Below are positions 1 to 11,974 of a stretch of 64,000 nucleotides of DNA, in pieces; position 1 is the first letter of the stretch; the number at the start of each line of letters is the position of its first letter. The DNA lies in assembly GCA_015501585.1 (NCBI GenBank), contig JADNRY010000026.1, forward strand, positions 340,276-404,275, in the 5' to 3' direction. Origin of the DNA: Rhodocollybia butyracea (taxonomy: Eukaryota; Basidiomycota; Agaricomycetes; Agaricales; Omphalotaceae). The translations under genes were made by a program, and so were the position numbers. The notes below the pieces were generated by a model. It made no database searches. It saw only the letters and a program-made list of their open reading frames with translations, and was not told the origin of the DNA.

Positions 1-1721
1 CCGGTGGATGGACCCTTTGGTAGCCCTCAATCTCGAGATGGAGGAGAGAAGGCATAACTTGAAGGGCCGCAAGAAAGTCCAAATCAGAGAGGGATATACT
101 GCGGAGGGTGAATGTGGTGATCATACATGATGACTCTCTGGATATGAATGAGATAAAAGTTTCTGTAGGCCAATACTCGGGAGCCTCATCATGACTGTCT
201 AACACAATCATACTCAACAAAGGTAAGTTGAAGGTTAAGAGTACCAGTTCAAGGTATGAATCATAGTCTTTTGTGATGGTAAGTGATGTGATATTGCGCG
301 ACATGTAATGTGTACTGCTTTCTGGATCATAGTCTTCCCAACCCACAAGTCCAAGAGATTTGACTGAAGGGCATCTGTGTAGTATTTCCACTAAGCTTGA
401 GTGACTATCCCAGAGCTCGAGACAACGAAGTTGATGGTATGGGACTTTGGATGTAGGCACCTCGGAAGTACCAAGTGTACAGAGCCTCAGAGCATGTTCA
501 AAGCAATCCAACTCAGGCAATGTGTCCTCACACTCATCGAAAGTGCCAATATCCAACTCTGCAAGTAAAGGAAAATGGAAGTTGGACAGTGTCACATGCT
601 TTGTAAGCAAGCAATTCCCTCTATACATGAAAGTTTTCCAACGGCGAGCATGCTGTGTCAGGAAGGTGAGGGGTGGGTGCCCTGTTTCATAACTGGGTAT
701 ACCTTTCATATACAGCAAGAGGCTCAATGGCCAATTACCTGATCCTTCCAAAAATCAAGCGACAGTATCAACAAAACCAACAACATCAGGAAAAGCCGTT
801 TTTGCCTAGGTGACCCCAGAGTAGCCTAAAGCAAACATCAGGAAAAGCCGTTTTTGCCTAGGTGACCCCAGAGTGGCCTAAAGCAAACTAGGTGACCTAT
901 GAATCCTATGGCATCCTAGGAATTTGGGCTTGTCCCTTGCCAGTCAAGGCTCTTGAGGATTCCCTAGGGTATCCTAGGCAAACCCAGGGCAAGCCTAGGT
1001 TTGCCCAGGTTTGCCCAGGTGTTCCCCAGGTGTTCCCCAGGAGCACCTGGGCAAACCTGGGCAGACCTAGGCTTGCCTAGGGAATCCTCAAGAGCCTTGA
1101 CTGGCAAGGGACGAGCCTAAATTCCTAGGATGCCATAGGATTCATAGGTCACCTAGCTTGCTTTAGGCCACTCTGGGGTCACCTAGGCAAAAACGGCTTT
1201 TCCTGATGAAGAGCTGTTGCTTTATCCCCTGCAGGAGTGTATATCTCCACCTTTATATTAGCCCACAAACTAGGTGAAGATAACGCAAGCACACACCAAC
1301 GCCGGGAGCATACTGAGCTAATTGCCATCATAGGGAGGTAAGTGATGACGGGAGATGCAAGTTCAATCAGAGGTCGCTGACGTGAGAACCACGGATAGCT
1401 TTGAAGGAGATTTTCTTTGCACACATACTCGAAGATATGCATTAAGACTTCATTTGACAGCCTCCGCATCGGCGACAGGAGAGAGCGTAGCTTGGCACGC
1501 TGTGCCACAAGTCATTGTTTTTCAGCCTGAACAACCATGATTTGCTCTTGGAGGCGAGCCACCTCAAAATCATACACTTTGATATCATTGTCAGTGAGAG
1601 CCAGTATCTCTTTGAGCTCTTCTCCTTGCTCTAGGCTGACCACAAATGGACCAAATTCCGAGCGAAGTTCATTTTCCAACTGAGCTAGTTCTGCAGGGCT
1701 CAGGTTTATGCGTATGCTCAA
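1..1721 (-). pseudogene. F-box/LRR protein A, broken and partial
   Basis: Agaricomycete F-box-like protein that would recruit substrates to an SCF ubiquitin ligase. Reading from 1721 there is an N-terminal coiled coil, then an F-box core (RRLSNEVLMHIFEYVC near 1460), and after the MITE at 784-1208 an LRR-like part that stays open to the left edge (LRCLELWDSHSSLVEIL, FISFISRESSCMITTFTLR). Two in-frame TGA codons interrupt it, at 1512-1514 and 755-757. In both, CGA would give a natural Arg, so each fits one CpG C-to-T change. The LRR part is clearly related to the fragment at 7363-8293. The C-terminus lies outside the window. The family call is inferred from the motif layout. Confidence 0.75.
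784..1208. mobile_element. CATCAGG-family MITE, copy 1 (in F-box A)
   Basis: Palindromic non-coding element with termini CATCAGGAAAAGCCG and CGGCTTTTCCTGATG and arms of well over 100 bp. It is flanked by AA on both sides (782-783, 1209-1210). The first 52 bp are repeated in tandem (784-835 and 836 onward). Without that repeat the length is 373 bp, the same as copy 3. It separates the F-box part from the LRR part of F-box A. Confidence 0.85.
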
Positions 1722-2148
1722 AAACTTCTGAGTTGCACGTGGTGGATCTGGTGGCCATTGATTTTAATAAGCGCTCAAGTCTTTGGCGCCGTCCATACCC
1801 CAGACAAGTGACAAATTGCCAAGTTATTTTGTACTCACAAAGACTGTCAGAGTGCAGGTTTTCCTAGGACAAATCCAATACTGAACCGGTATGTTCAAGC
1901 TATCTTAGACACACTGTCATTTTTCTGTCTTTGTGGCTACTTAGTTTCCGGCTATGGCACTTGCTCAGTGACCGCCATTGATACCTTGATGTAAACCAAT
2001 TGCATGGGTTATGATAGGTTATGACCTCCCAAAATCCTTACACCTCTCCTACATAGATGATAGCACATCACTTCTTAGCATGTCTGCGCTTTGAAAGGGG
2101 ATGCAGCTCCATACGCCTATAGGCTATTAGAACTAAAAACTGCAAAGG
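1722..2148. other. Intergenic, no gene seen
   Basis: No coding region is supported. The bases AAAGG at 2144-2148 are the left target duplication of Copia-1. Confidence 0.6.
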
Positions 2149-2467
2149 TATTGAAACTATTGAAATAAAAGAGAGTTCTCAGTGACAGTGGTAGAGCGAT
2201 GCTATATTATGTACCTATTGAAATAAAAGAGAGTTCTAGGTACATAGTCAGTAATAAGTACAAGAAATAAACAATGTGAGTACTAACCTCAGCGACAGTG
2301 GTAGAACAATGCTGAGGTGTCAATATATGTAGAATACAATTAAAAGAATGTGTCACATGGGACATATGTAAGTAACATAATGAAAGCAGAAAATATTCTG
2401 GTTTCATTACGGCATGAATCCATGAACATATAGATCACATAACAAGATAAGATCATCAACTTTTAAC
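2149..2467 (-). repeat. Copia-1 3' LTR
   Basis: Matches the LTR at 6959-7219 but is longer because the segment around TATTGAAATAAAAGAG is partly duplicated (2149 onward and again near 2216). Several of the mismatches to the other LTR are CG in that copy and CA here. Confidence 0.85.
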
Positions 2468-2536
2468 ACTCCCACTCGGGCATGGCTTCATACCTAGCAT
2501 GCGCACAAATGTCAAGTGCTTCTCACCAGATAATCC

Positions 2537-5500
2537 CTATGTAAATCCAGTTGGAACATAGTCCAGATCAATCTGGCCATCAGAGATTGCAAAACAAATA
2601 AAGTGGTGACAAAGTTGAATGTGCTTCATACGGGGATGATCAGCAGGGTTCTTGGAAAGAGCAATAGATGACATATTATCACCCAACAAGCAAGTAGGCT
2701 TGGTTTTCTGAAAACCTAGCTGTTCAAGGAGTTGATGAAGCGAAATATCTTCCTGTGCTGTACGAGTAAGAGCCATGTACTCAGCTTCAGTAGAAGAGAG
2801 TGCTGGGGAGGTTTGAAGTTTGCTGCTCCAACTAATAGCAGCTCTGCACATGAGGAAAACATATCCACTAGTGGATCAGTGAGTATCCACATCACCAGCC
2901 CAATCTGAATCAGAATATCCAAGGATAAGGGAGATGAGTTCATCTATGATTGTGCCATCATACTCAATAACCCAGTCTTTGGTACCACCCAAGTAGCGAA
3001 GACAGTGCAGAGCTTCATTTAAATGAATCTCACCTGGATTTGAGCAGTAGCGGCTCAAAATACCTACAGCAAAGGCAATATCTGGGTGTGAAGCAAGCAT
3101 GGTGTACATGAGAGTACCAATGAGAGCCTGGTATAGCGTGAGTCTGTCAGCCATAGCCTCTTTCTTGGCGTCTGTGGATGGGGAATCAGCTTTAGAAAGC
3201 TTAACTCCAGATGATAAGGGGGTGTGACATGTGATGCCACCATCATCACAGTGGAAACATTTGAGTGATTCCTCAATGTATCTGGTCTGAGAGAGCCGAA
3301 GGACATGCTTTTCTTGGTCATAGTCAATGGCAATGCCAAGCAACTGTGAGATAACACCAAGATCCTTGATCTTAAAGCGTTGGCCAATCCGGTGCTTGAT
3401 CTCCTGCATGAATTTGAGATCATCGCATAAAATCCCAATATCATCAATGTAAACAGCAATAAAGCAGATGGACTTGCCACGTTGGAGGATGTAAATGCAG
3501 TAGTCAGCATGGATATGACAAAAGCCAAGTTTCTTGAGCTCTGCATCAAGAAGTTTGTTCCAGACACGGGAGGCCTGCTTGAGGCCATAGATAGAGCGGC
3601 GGAGACAAACAATTTTACCAGAATGTTCACTAATGCTGTTTGGGAGGTGCATATAGAGCTCCTCTTCCAACTCACCATTGAGAAATGCGGTATCAACATT
3701 GAGATGGTGGAAGTGAAGGCCTAGACGCATGGCGAGGGCACAAAGGACACAAATGGAGGTAAGTTTGACCACAGGGCAAAATACCTCATCAAAGTCTAAA
3801 CCAGGCATCTGGGAGAAACCTTGAGCAACTAAGTGTGCCTTGTACCGCTCAATGGTACCGTCAGGGAGGTGCTTAATCATAAAGACAAGCTTGGAGCTAA
3901 TAGCACGGCGACCTTTAGGCAAATTGTCAATATCAAAAGTTCCCATATCAATGAGAGACTTGAGCTCTTTGTCTACAGCTTTCAGCCAAGTGGTGGAGTC
4001 AGGACCACGGAGTGCTTCCTGCAGAGTGCGGGGCTCTGAGGCTCCCTGAGCATGGACAGTGGCCATGAAGGCCATGGCAACACCTTCTGCAACATCTGGT
4101 CTATTGCCTGGTGCAGCTTCTGGAGGATCTGGCGCAATGTCAGGTTCTTCACGGAAGCGGGCAGGTAGGCAATGAGCACGTGGACCATCTACTTCTGGAA
4201 CAGGCCCAAGAAGTTCAAGTTCTGTACGACAACGGCAAGCAGGTGGAGCCAGTGGAGGGTCATTGGGAGGAGGGAGATCAGGGGAGTCTGGGCGAGAGTC
4301 ACTGATGTTATCCTCAGAATCAACCTCAGAAGATGGAGCAGGAGGATGCGGATCCGCTGGAGTCCCAGGGGGAGAGTTATCTTCCCACACATCTCCCACT
4401 TAAGAAAAGCCAGGTAGGCCATCTCCAGGCACCTCACCATTGTAAAGGATCTGCGAAAGATCCGGAATGGGTAAAGGCAGGCCAGGAGGGTGAGGACGTT
4501 CATCAAAAATGATGTCTTGTGAAACAAAAGTTTTTTGCTTTTTCGGATCCCACAGAAGGTAACCCTTGGTGTGCTCTTTGTAACCAAGAAAGATGCACTT
4601 ACGAGTTTTAAAGTCAAGCTTTGTACACTTCGATTTGGGGATGTGAGCATAGGTGGGACAGCCAAAAGGTTTGAGTTCCTTGAGTGAAGGCTTTACACCA
4701 GACCAAGCTTTGTGTGGAGTAGAATTAGGAAGCTGTGAGGTAGGTGAGCGGTTAATGAAGTAGACAGCAATAATGACGGCGAAGACCCAAAACCCAGCAG
4801 TAAATTTAGCATCGTGCATCATGCATCTGGCACACTCAACAATAGTGCGGTTGAGGCATTCAGCAACACCATTCTGCTGTGGGGTGTGAGGGACTGTGGT
4901 CTCATGGATAATACCAAGGTTACGGAGATAATCCTTGAGCTGATCAGAGGTATATTCTCCACCGTTATCTGTACGAAAAACCTTGAGCTTAAGCCCAGTC
5001 TCGAGCTCTACCATAGCCTTCCACTTGCGGAAGCATCAGTACGCCTCCGATTTGTGATGGAGGAAATAAACCCAGCAGTGGTGGGTGTTATCATCTATGA
5101 AGGTGATGAAATACCTATAGCCACCATTGATAGAGTTGGGTTTGAATGGACCGCAAACATTGGAGTGAACTAAAGCTAGTCTCCGATGAGCCCTTTTATT
5201 GGATGATGGGAACGGAAATACATGCTGTTTACCAGCTGTACATGACTCGCAGAACTCTATTCGACCTCCCACTTCATCAATGCCCGTTGCCATGCCTTTT
5301 GCGATCAGACATTTTATGTTGTCTTGACCAAGATGACCTAGGCAGCAATGAGCATGATTAATGTTGATATAGCGGGATGTGGTAGCGAGATTTGCATACT
5401 CTTGGGATTTCAGCGGATGGGCGTGAAGAAGGTAAAGACCTCCTTTGGTCTTGCAACCAGATGCAATGCACTGGCCAGAGCTTTGAGCTTTGACAAAGCA

Positions 5501-5635
5501 CTCCTCTCCATCAAAGAGAATGGTGTGTTTGCGCTTGTCAGTGAGCTGAGAGACAGAAATCAGAGTGGCGGTGAGATCCAGGACATGTAGTATATTGGGT
5601 AGAAGACCAGTGATGATTCCATCCGGCGTATCCAT
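2537..5635 (-). pseudogene. pol: Copia-1 pol: integrase, RT, RNase H
   Basis: One reading frame runs from 5635 to 2537 with three in-frame stops (TGA 5036-5038, TAA 4400-4402, TGA 2876-2878). In order: a GAG-pre-integrase zinc region (CCLGHLG, CESCTAGKQH), an integrase core with FRTDNGGEY and QNGVAE, a proline/acid linker, an RT with the catalytic box VYIDDIG and YGLKQASRVWNK, and RNase H with SDSDWAGD, SSTEAEYMAL and GDNMSSI. The element would copy its RNA into DNA and integrate it. The stop at 2876 falls at the usual DTRRSTSGY position of RNase H and fits CGA to TGA. Confidence 0.88.
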
Positions 5636-6186
5636 GAGGTACTGAAGAGTACCCTTACCAACAGTGTAAATGGTAGACGTGTCTCCAAGATGAATGGGAT
5701 GGGTTTGTTGAGTTTGGTGTACAAACTGTCTTTGAACCAGTCATGACGTGGACTTAGGTGGCGAGAGCACCCAGAGTCAATGTAACTCTTGTCATTGCTT
5801 GTCTTGGCAAGGAAGGTGGCAACATCAGTGGAGATAAAGACATGGACAGAATCAGAACAGACAGAGGGAAATTCTGAGTAGGTGGAAGCAACTTTTGCAC
5901 TGACCTCCTCATCCAATGAGCTATTGCTATCAGAGTGTTGGGCAGCAGCGGCAGTAGGCTTCCTACTAGATCTCCCACTGCTTCTAGGAGCGGATGCAGT
6001 GCGGCGGGATGCTTCCTCATCTCGCTTCTTGTGGTTACAGTCTTTGACAAGGTGAGGACCTTTGTGACAGTAGGAACAGAGCAGACCTTTCTTGGGTTTC
6101 TTCTTTGCTTTAGATTTCCCTCTAATGGTGGCAGCATTAGCCGCCTTGGAAGAATCATCACCGGAAGTGAGACATTGATACTCCAC
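5560..6186 (-). pseudogene. gag: Copia-1 gag C-terminus and protease
   Basis: Contains a CCHC zinc knuckle (CSYCHKGPHLVKDC), basic and serine-rich sequence, then an aspartic protease start (YIDSGCSRHLSP). It is out of frame with the integrase that follows, so a frameshift lies near 5560-5640. The knuckle would package RNA and the protease would process Gag-Pol. Confidence 0.8.
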
Positions 6187-6348
6187 AATGAGGCGGGAGG
6201 TGACAAAAGAAGAGGTGAGCTTGTTTCAGTAACGGCAGCAAGAGTGACGATGGTAAACGTCTCCCAAGTGCTAGGAGAGTCACCGACAGCACAAGGAAGA
6301 GAAGCAAGCACAAGTCCCGCGAGGAACTGGCCTCCAAAAGCGTCAGTG

Positions 6349-6839
6349 TCAGAGAGCATATAAGTTAACGTGATCCTGCGTGTTATCACCGTGTTCATAC
6401 CGTTTATCCATCATACCACGCTTGATATAGAAGGCTTCAAGACCAGCAGTGGTGCCAGCATGAGCTTCCTTAAGCTTAGTCCAGATGTCCTTGGCGGATG
6501 TGAGCTTTTCAATGAGAAGAAGCTGTTCCGGCGCAAGGTGCTCTTTGATGATCCCAATAGCCTTGTCATTACAAGTAATTGATTCCTCGTAGGATCGCAT
6601 ATCCTCCCTGTGATCATGTCTAACAGCAGCCCGGTCAATGGCAGAGGCATCATTAGGCAATGGATAAGGATGGGAAGGTTTAGGATAGACAGACATCTCT
6701 CCACTGCAGAATCTCCAGACCATAGCCCTCTGGAGCTTGCCAGAAATAGGGCCAACCCATCGAGAATAGGTCCCGTAGGTAAGGGTAGGGATTTGAATGG
6801 AATCTGATGATGTGGCAGATGTAGGGGACATGTGGACAA
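6349..6839 (-). pseudogene. gag: Copia-1 gag N-terminal part
   Basis: Gag-like polypeptide with the UBN2/Copia pattern (DKAIGIIKEHL, IWTKLKEAH, YIKRGMMDKRY). It stops at 6349 and continues in another frame around 6200-6340. Gag forms the capsid. The start lies close to the primer site, as expected. Confidence 0.75.
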
Positions 6840-6943
6840 ATGTATGGGATGTGTAGGTGAATGAATGAGTGTGAGAGAGTGAAATGAGTGTGTTCCAAGG
6901 TCTTGTGCGCAGTAGAGAAGCTTTGTTAATTCAGTACAGACTA

Positions 6944-6958
6944 CCGGGGCCCATAACC
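6944..6958 (-). other. Copia-1 primer binding site
   Basis: Directly next to the 5' LTR. On the minus strand it reads GGTTATGGGCCCCGG. GGTTATGGGCCC is the complement of the anticodon arm of initiator tRNA-Met with C33. That implies priming by a half-tRNA, as known for Drosophila copia. The same motif sits at 27888 in Copia-2. Confidence 0.7.
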
Positions 6959-7219
6959 TATTGAAACTAGTGAAATAAAAGAGAGTTCTAGGTACATAGT
7001 CAGTAATAAGTACAAGAAATAAAGAATGTGAGTACTAACCTCAGCGACAGTGGTAGAACGATGCTGAGGTGTCAATATATGTAGAATACAATTAAAAGAA
7101 TGTGTCACATGGGACATATGTAAGTAACGTAATGAAAGCAGAAAATATTCTGGTTTCGTTACGGCATGAATCCACAAACGTATAGATGACATAACAAGAT
7201 AAGATCATTGACTTTTAAC
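6959..7219 (-). repeat. Copia-1 5' LTR
   Basis: About 261 bp. On the minus strand it starts GTTAAAAGTCAATG and ends CAATA before the primer site. It pairs with 2149-2467. Confidence 0.85.
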
Positions 7220-7362
7220 AAAGGGAAGCATGGAAGGGAACAAACAAGCAACAAACTTAGGCCCATGCTCACTACTCTATAGTGTTCCATCTGTACCCTC
7301 TCACACCCTGCTTATATATTACAAATTGGAGCATAATGGACATATTCCAACAAACAAGCAGA

Positions 7363-8293
7363 TCAACCTTGAATTCCATTTGTTCCAGCAACTACCACTC
7401 TTAGGCCCTCCTCATCTAGAATCCATAGCGGCTTATAAACTTCCGCATCATCCTCTTGCCAATCAAACTTAAGAATGACTGACTGTAGACAGCTTCTGCC
7501 GCACAGTGATCTGACCTGATCTGACCCAGGTCTAAACCAGCGTGATTCAACCATCCGAATAAAAGCACAGTCCGTCAAATGTTCCGGTATTACGCTGGGA
7601 GACCAGACAAAGAGTGCATAGCTTTGGAACTGATGAGACATATCATTGAGACAGAAGTGAATTCATGCTGAATTAGGCTCGAGATGAGTCGTGAAGTGAT
7701 TGGTAAGAACTGACCCGCATATGGTGTAGTCCACAACCTCAAGGTCAAGTAGAGAAGGCATGGCTTGGAGGGCTGCGATAAGTTCCAAATTAGAGAGAGA
7801 GATATTGCGGAGGGTGCATGTGGTGATCATACAAGATGATCTGGAAATGAATGAGATAAAATCCTTGTCCATTGGCCAATTGACCGAAGCCTCCTGTTGA
7901 CCGTCCAATGCAATCACATCCAAGGAAGATAAGTTGAAGGATAAGAGCACCATATGTAGGAATGAGCTGAAAAATCTTTGGGATCCCTGATAGTAAGTGT
8001 GCGTACAACCAGAATGACTCTCCTGACCTTTTACCACTCTCAAAATCTGATAGGGCTCTGTCAAGTTGGAGATTTAGGTTTGGGACAAGTGCATGAATGG
8101 GCGTGCACAAGGATTCAAGGAAGAGGGCTGTGTGGAGAGATTGGAATTCAAAACTCAGATGAGGAGATTGTGGGGCCATACACTTTGTATGGTACGCCTG
8201 GGTTCCCAACAGTTGTGCCCTGTGAGATCCCAATGGCCACAGGACGGACAGTATTTCATCAGAGAGACTATGGTGCAAATTCATCTGGAGCAT
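7363..8293 (-). pseudogene. F-box/LRR protein B fragment
   Basis: Paralogue of the LRR part of F-box A. The stretch near 7750-8060 (FISFISRSSCMITTCTLR, LSNLELIAALQAMPSLL) aligns with the sequence at 1-400 in DNA and protein. The frame shifts several times (8293-7790, 8064-7663, 7641-7363), so it is either multi-exon or, more likely, broken. No F-box is seen upstream before the next gene at 8468, so the N-terminus seems lost. Confidence 0.55.
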
Positions 8294-8467
8294 CCTGTAA
8301 AGTAATATTCTGGGCCACTCCGTGCTGAATCAATGGTAGTAGCTATTAATTAAGGTAACAAAATAGGCGGCAAAGCACTCCTATTTTACCTGAAGATTTG
8401 ATATTTCCTTGTGCATACAAAGAATGTTAAAATTACAGTATGCAAGGATATGTAATTATACTACAAG

Positions 8468-9931
8468 TTATATACCAAGCTTGTCTTTGTCAACATGAAG
8501 TTTACTGACAATATTCTCAAGTATACAATTGGGTTCTAACGCGGCCATTTCTTTTTGGATGAGACTCTCCAAGTGCTCCAACGAGTCCACAGTGTACTCG
8601 AACGACCTTGTATTGCACTTCAAGTACTCTATAATGTCATATTTCGGTCCTGAAGCTTTGGGCCGCTGGCGTAGTGTCTCTGAAGTAGAAATAAGCATCA
8701 ACGGCGGTATGGAATGCATTATCACCCACCAAGAATGCGATTGTCCGAGATATCCGCATTTATTCCATGAATTATAGGGAAGGAGAACTTTCCCTCCTCC
8801 AAGTCCTGTGAAAAATATGTGGTTAACCGTATCCATACATGGACAAAGAATTGGAAACCTCAGCAAATCCTTTAGCATCGGAATACTGCAAGATTTGGTT
8901 AATCCTGGTTATTTGATTTGGCTGTGATTAAGACCACATACCTCCTTGCTGATAAGATTGAGTAGATCGTCTCGTATCTGAAAGTAAACACCAATCAAAT
9001 TGGCCAGTGTGATATAGCTTGATGGTGGAGAGGAGCATTTCGAAGAACATGCAATCAACAGCCTGATTGCTAGCCTAAAAAGACCACTTGTTTCTAGAAC
9101 AAGATCAATGTATTTGGATCAATAGAGCAAAGAAACACGTACTTTTGTTGGCCATGTCTACATACTCCTTCTCCGTGGGGCACCTTGAAGTATCTCTCCA
9201 GACTATCTCTATACCTTGACCCGCATATAGATTGATCAGCTCCGCTTTTTGCAAAGAACATTTAGTGAGGGTGGGGTCATCAATAGAGTCTGGGTACCAT
9301 TGAGTATTTCATGCAGAGTGGGGCTACATTTTCCAGTGATATAGCATCCTAGAGACTCAACCGATTGATGCGCTAATTCAACAACGTGGTTTGCGGCATT
9401 TATAGTCCAAGCAACTCCATAAACCTTGAAGCGACATAAGTAGTCATAGAAAATAGTGAGACGATGAACTACCGTGTGTGCCGCTGCAAGGAATGTATAT
9501 ATATGAGCTCATAGTAGTCAGCTCATTGTTGAATGAAACTCACTCGGTTTTCCTCGCCGTAAATCGGAATTGTCTTGAATATCATCAAGACTTACATACA
9601 AAAGGTTAACGTGCCATATAAACTGCAAGCTAAACATACTCACAGGAGACTGGCATTGTGCAGCATGTTGGTGATCTGAATGATGACATTGAGTTGTCCT
9701 TGAGGGATTTTGAACCATTTGTTGAATCCTTGTAGAAGGAGGGTGCGCGTCCTAGGTAGCACATCAGCAGGGAGTGTGATGGGGCCAGTGTCATGAGAAA
9801 CTGACCCTTTCCCGGGATTGTCCTCTATGTGATGAAACGGCTTTAGCAATATCTGAGGAATGCAGCAATGTCAGAGGAAAACACGATTTTCCCGATCAGT
9901 GAAATACCTCTTCATCAGTGTCAGATACCAT
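8468..9931 (-). CDS. Geranylgeranyl diphosphate synthase, 10 exons
   Basis: Adds isopentenyl diphosphate to allylic primers to make C20 GGPP for diterpenoids and protein prenylation. Splicing by GT-AG gives exons 9931-9908, 9852-9644, 9590-9544, 9483-9473, 9424-9298, 9244-9143, 9093-8942, 8885-8859, 8805-8730 and 8679-8468, joining in frame to 328 aa, the usual GGPPS length. Landmarks: first Asp-rich motif DDIQDNSDLRRGKP, then VYGVAWTINAANHV, LINLYAGQGIEIVWRD, NKKTSGLFRLAIRLL, second Asp region FQIRDDLLNL, EEGKFSFPIIHGI and LRQRP. The 11-nt exon 4 and the phases all fit, and I found no stop, so it looks intact. The ATG at 9929-9931 gives MVSDTDEE before the conserved ILLKPF. Whether it serves primary or secondary metabolism is unknown. 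Confidence 0.93.
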
Positions 9932-11018
9932 GGTGGGGGAGGACAAAAGGTTGAGATAGTCAAGCATGGCTGGTTGAAGGGTGCAGGGGAAGTTCTTAGC
10001 CCAGATGGTCGATAATATTGATGCAAAAGGTACGGACTTTTTATAGCTACTTAACGCGAATAGGTCGCTCAATTTTTTAAAAAGGTTGCTCCGGCAGTCG
10101 GGGTCTTGATAAGTTTGAAATACTTCCTCGCGTTCCCCGGGGAGCCGCCGGGCAGGCAGCGTAGACTGGCTGCAGCAAATTATACCGATAAGTATCGATC
10201 AGCCTTCGCTGATAGTAGGTATACAAAATTATAAGGTAACCCATAATTAGTACGATATCAACTTATGTATATGCGTGAAACTGATGGATGTATCAGGGTG
10301 ACAATATATTTATGACATGGCTATAACGACGTTACCAGACTTATTGCTCGCTACCGGACTTCATCCCCAGTGAAAATCATGATAATATACCTGTCATTGC
10401 CTGACAGTTCTCAATATCTCGTTCAATCACACCCAGTTTCAACCAATCTCAATTGACGTAATTTCCACTGGGCGTGGCTTTATTATTCAATTGAGTTTAC
10501 AGTTCATAATCTCCTGCGCGTCCATCCCACTGTCCCCGAGTTGCAATGGAGAGCTTAGTATTTCGCACACCACCCTCATTTCCTGAAGGCCTAGGCAACG
10601 GCGATGAATCTGCGCATATGTGCCGTATAGCCCTCTGAGCGCTCACGATAGTTGAAGAATTTTACTTTATTATACCTGTAAAATATAGCGTTTGCACATA
10701 GATGATAAGATCGTCTATAAGATTTTTAATGCACAAAGTCATTTCAGAAAATGTTATTCTTCTTGATTTTTTCCGTTGTCAATTCATGTATGCTCAGCCG
10801 GCGTAGTTTTTCTTCCATAAAGTCCTGACAGGTCTTCAATCTGGTTTACTCAAGGTTCACTTATCCAAGGTTTAGGTGAAGCTATCGAATTCCTACGTGT
10901 TTACCGCAACTATTGAATTCCTACGTGTTTACCGCAACATAAATATGCATTACCATCTAGAGGCCGATTTCAGTGCTCGGTAAGGTCTACGGTGTTTTGC
11001 ATAATAGTCCAATTCTAT
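9932..11018. other. Intergenic, no gene seen
   Basis: Upstream region of the GGPPS gene. The only structure noted is a tandem pair of 28-bp units at 10882-10909 and 10910-10937 (CTATCGAATTCCTACG type, one mismatch). Confidence 0.6.
10882..10937. repeat. 28-bp tandem duplication
   Basis: Two adjacent 28-bp copies that differ at one base (CTATCG versus CTATTG), a CpG transition. Confidence 0.85.
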
Positions 11019-11020
11019 TA

Positions 11021-11355
11021 AGAGAAATTTCGTTGAGAGAAATTTTGAGCTTTTGACAATTTAATTTTTGACAGCGCCACAGCCGCCACTCTATCTCGTT
11101 GGATTGCCTGTGTTGTACTTGTGTCTAGTCAAGTCTAGTGTACATTGCCTCAGAATCATTAGCTCTCAAGGAGGAAAACTTGAGGCCGCATTTCGTCAAA
11201 AGATCTGAATCATCGATGCTTTAACTAAGTTCAACAAAGCTCTGCATTGAAGGTAGAAACAAGATACAGATAACTTATTCTTCCTGAATGCGCCATCAAC
11301 TCCGCGCTGTCAAAAATTACTTATATTGTCAAAAGTTCTCTCTCAAAATTTCTCT
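11021..11355. mobile_element. TA-inserting MITE A
   Basis: Non-coding, 335 bp, with terminal inverted repeats AGAGAAATTT and AAATTTCTCT that extend about 50 bp inward with mismatches. TA flanks it at 11019-11020 and 11356-11357, as in Tc1/mariner-derived elements. Its right TA is also the left TA of the next element. Confidence 0.75.
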
Positions 11356-11357
11356 TA

Positions 11358-11972
11358 CTATGGACCGCCAAGAAGTGCAATTTCTTTGATAGTCTTTAAT
11401 AACTTCACAAGGACTAATGACTTGACTCAACTGCTACTTAGTACATAATATCCCTTGTTGTGAATTCTGTATTTTTAGATATTTTTTCTAGCCTGTGTCG
11501 GGCAATGTCCGAGCAAAGGTCAAGAAGTGCAACTCATCAGTCCCACATCAGTAACGCAAATTCCACTCAACAGCAAAGCGGCGCGCGCCATCATTTGTCA
11601 CGTTAAGGTGCTCTGGTTTACGACTTTACCCATTACACGGATACTCCATAGATTCTCATAAAAATTGAGATCTAAGGTCTTTAGATTATCCTTCAAAAGT
11701 ATATAGTATCTTTTTTCTACTTTCTATAAATATTCTTGGCGTTCCTGGCTGTTTAATGGCAATATCACACCAATGGTGCTTGATGTTCAGCTCACTGTTC
11801 TGATAATTCCCTAGAATATCCCAGTTTGAGGACACAGAATCATCATAGTACATTGATGTAAGTATTGCCCAAAAAATACTCTAAGCCAGTACCCCACGGG
11901 AACACGTTATTCATTAACCTTTTTTTGAAGAGTTGTACTTCCTGATGGGGAGCACTTCTTGGCGGGCCATAG
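11358..11972. mobile_element. TA-inserting MITE B, copy 1
   Basis: 615 bp with termini CTATGGACCGCCAAGAAGTG and GCACTTCTTGGCGGGCCATAG, TA on both sides (11356-11357, 11973-11974). A second copy in inverted orientation lies at 24497-25436, sharing internal sequence such as the segment around CGGGCAATGTCCGAGCAAA. Confidence 0.8.
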
Positions 11973-11974
11973 TA

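Larger units (their letters stand above)
2149..7219 (-). mobile_element. Copia-1, LTR retrotransposon
   Basis: Ty1/Copia-type element on the minus strand. LTRs lie at 6959-7219 (5') and 2149-2467 (3'), with the 5-bp duplication AAAGG at 2144-2148 and 7220-7224. The LTR ends are ambiguous by one A. The order gag, protease, integrase, RT, RNase H identifies Copia. The primer site sits at 6944-6958, and a purine tract (GAGTGGGAG on the minus strand) precedes the 3' LTR. All coding parts carry stops or frameshifts, so it is dead. Confidence 0.9.

Noticed and set aside
892..1080. Short ORF beginning MTYESYGILGIWA, repeated at 21338 and near 27364
   Set aside because: It lies wholly in the palindromic CATCAGG MITE and appears on both strands of copy 2, so it is a by-product of the repeat.
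3064..3699. Second minus-strand ORF inside Copia-1 RT
   Set aside because: Overlaps the RT frame that has the catalytic motifs; no motif of its own.
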